A stretch of DNA of 64,000 bases, from contig NZ_BMVO01000001.1 of NCBI RefSeq assembly GCF_014650755.1, forward strand, positions 434,001-498,000, written 5' to 3'. Source of the stretch: Streptomyces chryseus. GTDB lineage: Bacteria; Actinomycetota; Actinomycetes; Streptomycetales; Streptomycetaceae. A model generated the notes under the pieces. That model saw only the letters and a list, made by a program, of their open reading frames with translations. It did no database searches and was not told the origin of the DNA. The position numbers and the translations under genes are program-made. Of this stretch, positions 61,971-64,000 are shown one piece after another (positions within the stretch are counted from its first letter, which is position 1; every line of letters begins with the position of its first letter).

Positions 61971-63416
61971 CTAGCCCAGCGCCGCCACCCGGTCCCGGTA
62001 GGTGCGGACCGCTGTCGCGTCGCGGTACGGCTCCAGGCGCTTCTCGAAGTCCCGCACGTACTCCAGCGCCCGCGCCGACCGCATCTCCGTGGCCTGCTGC
62101 GCCGCCTCCGCCCCCAGCGAGCACGCCTGGTCCAGCTCGCCGAGGCCCAGCCGCGCCGTCGCCAGCACCACGCGGCAGAACAGCCTGCTGCGCGCGTAGC
62201 CGGGCGCGCGGAGCTGGAGCGACCGCTCCGCGTGCTGCGCCGCCGCCCGGTACTGCTGGAGGTCCCGGTGGCAGTGCGCGAATTCGTCCGCCAGCTGCGC
62301 CTCGTCGAAGAAGCGCGCCCAGTGCGGCAGCTCGTCCCCCGGCCGCGCGGCCTCCATCGCGCGCTCCGCCCGTACGAGCGAGGCGGTGCATGCCCGGACC
62401 TCGCCCAGCACACCGTGGCCCCGCGCCTCGACCGAGTGCAGCAGCGCCTGCACGACGGCCGGCGCCGCGCTGCCCAGGCCCTGCTGGGCGACCCGCGCCA
62501 GTTGCACGGCCTCCCGGCCGTGGCCGAGGTGGATCGCCTGGCGGCTCATGGTGACCAGGACGTACGACCCGTACGGCCGGTCGCCCGCCGCCTGCGCGAG
62601 GCGCAGCGCCTGGACGAAGTACCGCTGGGCGAGCCCGTGCGCGGCGATGTCGAACGACGTCCAGCCCGCGAGCCGGGTCAGGTCCGCGGCGGCGGCGAAG
62701 AGCCGGCGCCCGGTCGCCTCCCCGTAGGTACCGCGCAGCATCGGTTCCGTCTCGTGCTCCAGGTAGCGCACCAGGGCCTGGCGGGCGTGCCCGCCGCCGT
62801 AGGCGTGGTCGAGCGTGCGGAACAGCTCGCCGACCGAACGCAGCGCCGCGATGTCCCCCATGGTCACGCGCTGCCCGGGTCCGCGGTCGGTCTGGCGCTG
62901 GCGGGGCACGGCGGCGCGGCCCTGCGCGGGCACCCGTGCGCCGTTCACCGGCGGGGGGTCGCCGCGGGCGACCCGGTCGTCGGCGCGCCCGATCAGCCAG
63001 TCGCGGCTCGGGACGACGAGCCCGGCCGGGGTGAACGCGATCTTGCGCAGCTCGGCGTGACTGCCCGAGTCCTTGCGCCACAGGCCGCTGACGATGTCGA
63101 CGGCCTCCTCCGGACCGGCCGCGAACTCCAGTCCGGCGTAGACGGGCGCGCAGGCGTCGAGCCCCAGGTCCTGGGCGGTCAGCCGGCGCCCCAGACGCCG
63201 GGTGAAGACCTCGGCGATCAGTGCGGGCGTGGTGCCGCGGGGCTGCTGGCCGCGCAGCCATCGGGTCACCGACGTCTTGTCGTACCGCAGGTCGAGGCCG
63301 TGCTCCAGGCCGAGCTGGTCCACCCGTCGGGCCAGGCCCGCGTTGGAGAAGCCCGCTTCCGCGATGAGCGCGGCGAGCTGGCGGTTGGGCGTGCGCTGCG
63401 GGGGTCGTTCCGTCAT
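61971..63416 (-). CDS. HTH-domain regulator with C-terminal TPR-like repeats
   Basis: The 481-residue protein has an N-terminal HTH-like segment (LAALIAEAGFSNAGLARRVD, TSVTRWLRGQQPRGTTPALI), a low-complexity linker near 165-195, and a helical TPR-like repeat region to the end (QAIHLGHGREAVQLARVAQQ, ARLGLGELDQACSLGAEAAQ). This design is common in Streptomyces developmental and antibiotic regulators such as NsdA. The ATG at 63416 has AGGAG upstream at a long distance. It is divergent from lipB; the 234-bp gap should carry both promoters. Confidence 0.85.
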   Translation of the reverse strand: MTERPPQRTPNRQLAALIAEAGFSNAGLARRVDQLGLEHGLDLRYDKTSVTRWLRGQQPRGTTPALIAEVFTRRLGRRLTAQDLGLDACAPVYAGLEFAAGPEEAVDIVSGLWRKDSGSHAELRKIAFTPAGLVVPSRDWLIGRADDRVARGDPPPVNGARVPAQGRAAVPRQRQTDRGPGQRVTMGDIAALRSVGELFRTLDHAYGGGHARQALVRYLEHETEPMLRGTYGEATGRRLFAAAADLTRLAGWTSFDIAAHGLAQRYFVQALRLAQAAGDRPYGSYVLVTMSRQAIHLGHGREAVQLARVAQQGLGSAAPAVVQALLHSVEARGHGVLGEVRACTASLVRAERAMEAARPGDELPHWARFFDEAQLADEFAHCHRDLQQYRAAAQHAERSLQLRAPGYARSRLFCRVVLATARLGLGELDQACSLGAEAAQQATEMRSARALEYVRDFEKRLEPYRDATAVRTYRDRVAALG

Positions 63417-63650
63417 CAGCTGTGCGGTCTCCTGCCTTCTGGGCGCCCGGGCAGCAGCCCTCATGGAACGGCGCGAATTTAGCGGCCCCCGCCGTCCGCT
63501 CCGGTCCCTTCGACCCGCATTCATCCGATCGTGTGAGGATTTGTGGCGAGGCTGACGAAAACGACCTGACCGGCGACCCCGTTCGAAGCGGTCGTACAGT
63601 GGCTGAGGCGCGCACAACGCGCTGGTTGTTGGTTCTAGGGAGGCGTTGCC

Positions 63651-64000
63651 GTGAGTGAGCTGCGGTTTGTCCGACTGGGGTTCGGCGAGCAGGCGGTCGA
63701 ATACCAGGAGGCGTGGCAGAAGCAGCGCGAGGTGCACGCGGCGCGGTTCCTGGACGAGGTCCCGGACACCTGTCTGCTCCTCGAGCACCCGCCGGTCTAC
63801 ACGGCGGGGCGGCGTACGCAGGACAGCGAGCGCCCGCTGGACGGCACGCCCGTGGTGGACGTGGACCGCGGCGGCAAGATCACCTGGCACGGTCCCGGCC
63901 AGCTCGTCGGCTACCCGATCATGAAGTTGCCGCGCCCGGTCGACGTGGTGGCGCACGTACGCCGCCTGGAGGACGCCCTGATCCGCACCTGCGCCGAGTT
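63651..64000 (+). CDS. lipB: Octanoyltransferase (3' end beyond window)
   Basis: LipB transfers octanoyl groups from acyl carrier protein to E2 and glycine-cleavage lipoyl lysines, the first step of lipoate synthesis. The visible 116 residues show [41 protein letters not shown] (the family signature RGGxxTxHGPGQ) and the start of [13 protein letters not shown]. The catalytic Cys-Lys part lies outside. The GTG follows GGGAGG by 8 nt. It serves the E2 gene of this window. Confidence 0.95.
   Translation, partial: MSELRFVRLGFGEQAVEYQEAWQKQREVHAARFLDEVPDTCLLLEHPPVYTAGRRTQDSERPLDGTPVVDVDRGGKITWHGPGQLVGYPIMKLPRPVDVVAHVRRLEDALIRTCAE

Noticed and set aside
1-64000. tRNA, rRNA, IS elements, prophage
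   Set aside because: No transposase, integrase or phage protein is seen, and no cloverleaf tRNA or rRNA sequence was recognised on either strand.

Overview
The window is a contiguous piece of a high-GC actinobacterial chromosome, almost certainly Streptomyces. Signs of this are the extreme third-position G/C bias, GTG starts, ATGA/GTGA overlaps, many probably leaderless genes (TANNNT or CACANT boxes 6-8 nt before ATG/GTG) and the gene content. From memory the order matches the Streptomyces core region of the bcc-aa3 respiratory genes, nadA, cob genes, pepA-lpd-sucB, aceE and lipB; this was not searched.

Layout. 1-0.8 kb: end of a rhomboid protease and a stand-alone Lrp ligand-binding domain. 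0.9-2.5 kb (minus): a class-V aminotransferase whose leader carries a SAM-IV riboswitch and a six-codon upstream ORF. 2.6-13.1 kb (minus): trpD, then qcrCAB and ctaE (cytochrome bcc and oxidase subunit III), a divergent degenerate receiver protein, an L,D-transpeptidase lipoprotein and ctaCDF. Together qcr and cta encode the actinobacterial bcc-aa3 supercomplex. 13.4-20.3 kb: cysteine desulfurase-TusA fusion, PfkB kinase, two unknown genes, erpA, nadA and a YCII protein; sulfur, Fe-S and NAD genes sit together. 20.3-26.8 kb (minus): RND pump with an upstream NarL-type two-component system, then pspA-pspAA. 27.0-29.7 kb: DUF3043 membrane protein, methyltransferase and HtrA-like lipoprotein. 30.1-36.2 kb: cobU (with an extra metallo-lactamase-like N-domain), cobT, an MprF-like protein, a membrane protein and cobS.

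36.3-45.7 kb is the most interesting part. First comes an 879-residue protein with a large cytosolic domain, one membrane helix and an extracellular type-1 periplasmic-binding domain. It faces a five-gene minus-strand cluster of an Agd3-like (CE18) deacetylase, a PelF-like GT4 glycosyltransferase, a polytopic membrane protein, a spherulin-4/Sph3-like (GH135) protein and a GH114 endo-galactosaminidase lipoprotein. This set mirrors the fungal galactosaminogalactan cluster (agd3, gt4c, sph3, ega3) and parts of bacterial pel loci, so it probably makes and trims a cationic galactosamine-containing exopolysaccharide.

46.0-54.9 kb: pepA, lpdA, a two-lipoyl-domain E2 (sucB), a GntR/FCD regulator and aceE. 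A perfect 17-bp palindrome in the aceE promoter is a good candidate operator. 55-64 kb: WYL regulator, SDR, DUF4240, SpoIIE-type phosphatase, GNAT, TIGR01777 epimerase, FAD amine oxidase-like protein, HTH-TPR regulator and the start of lipB, cut by the window end. No rRNA, tRNA, IS element, prophage or CRISPR array was found.
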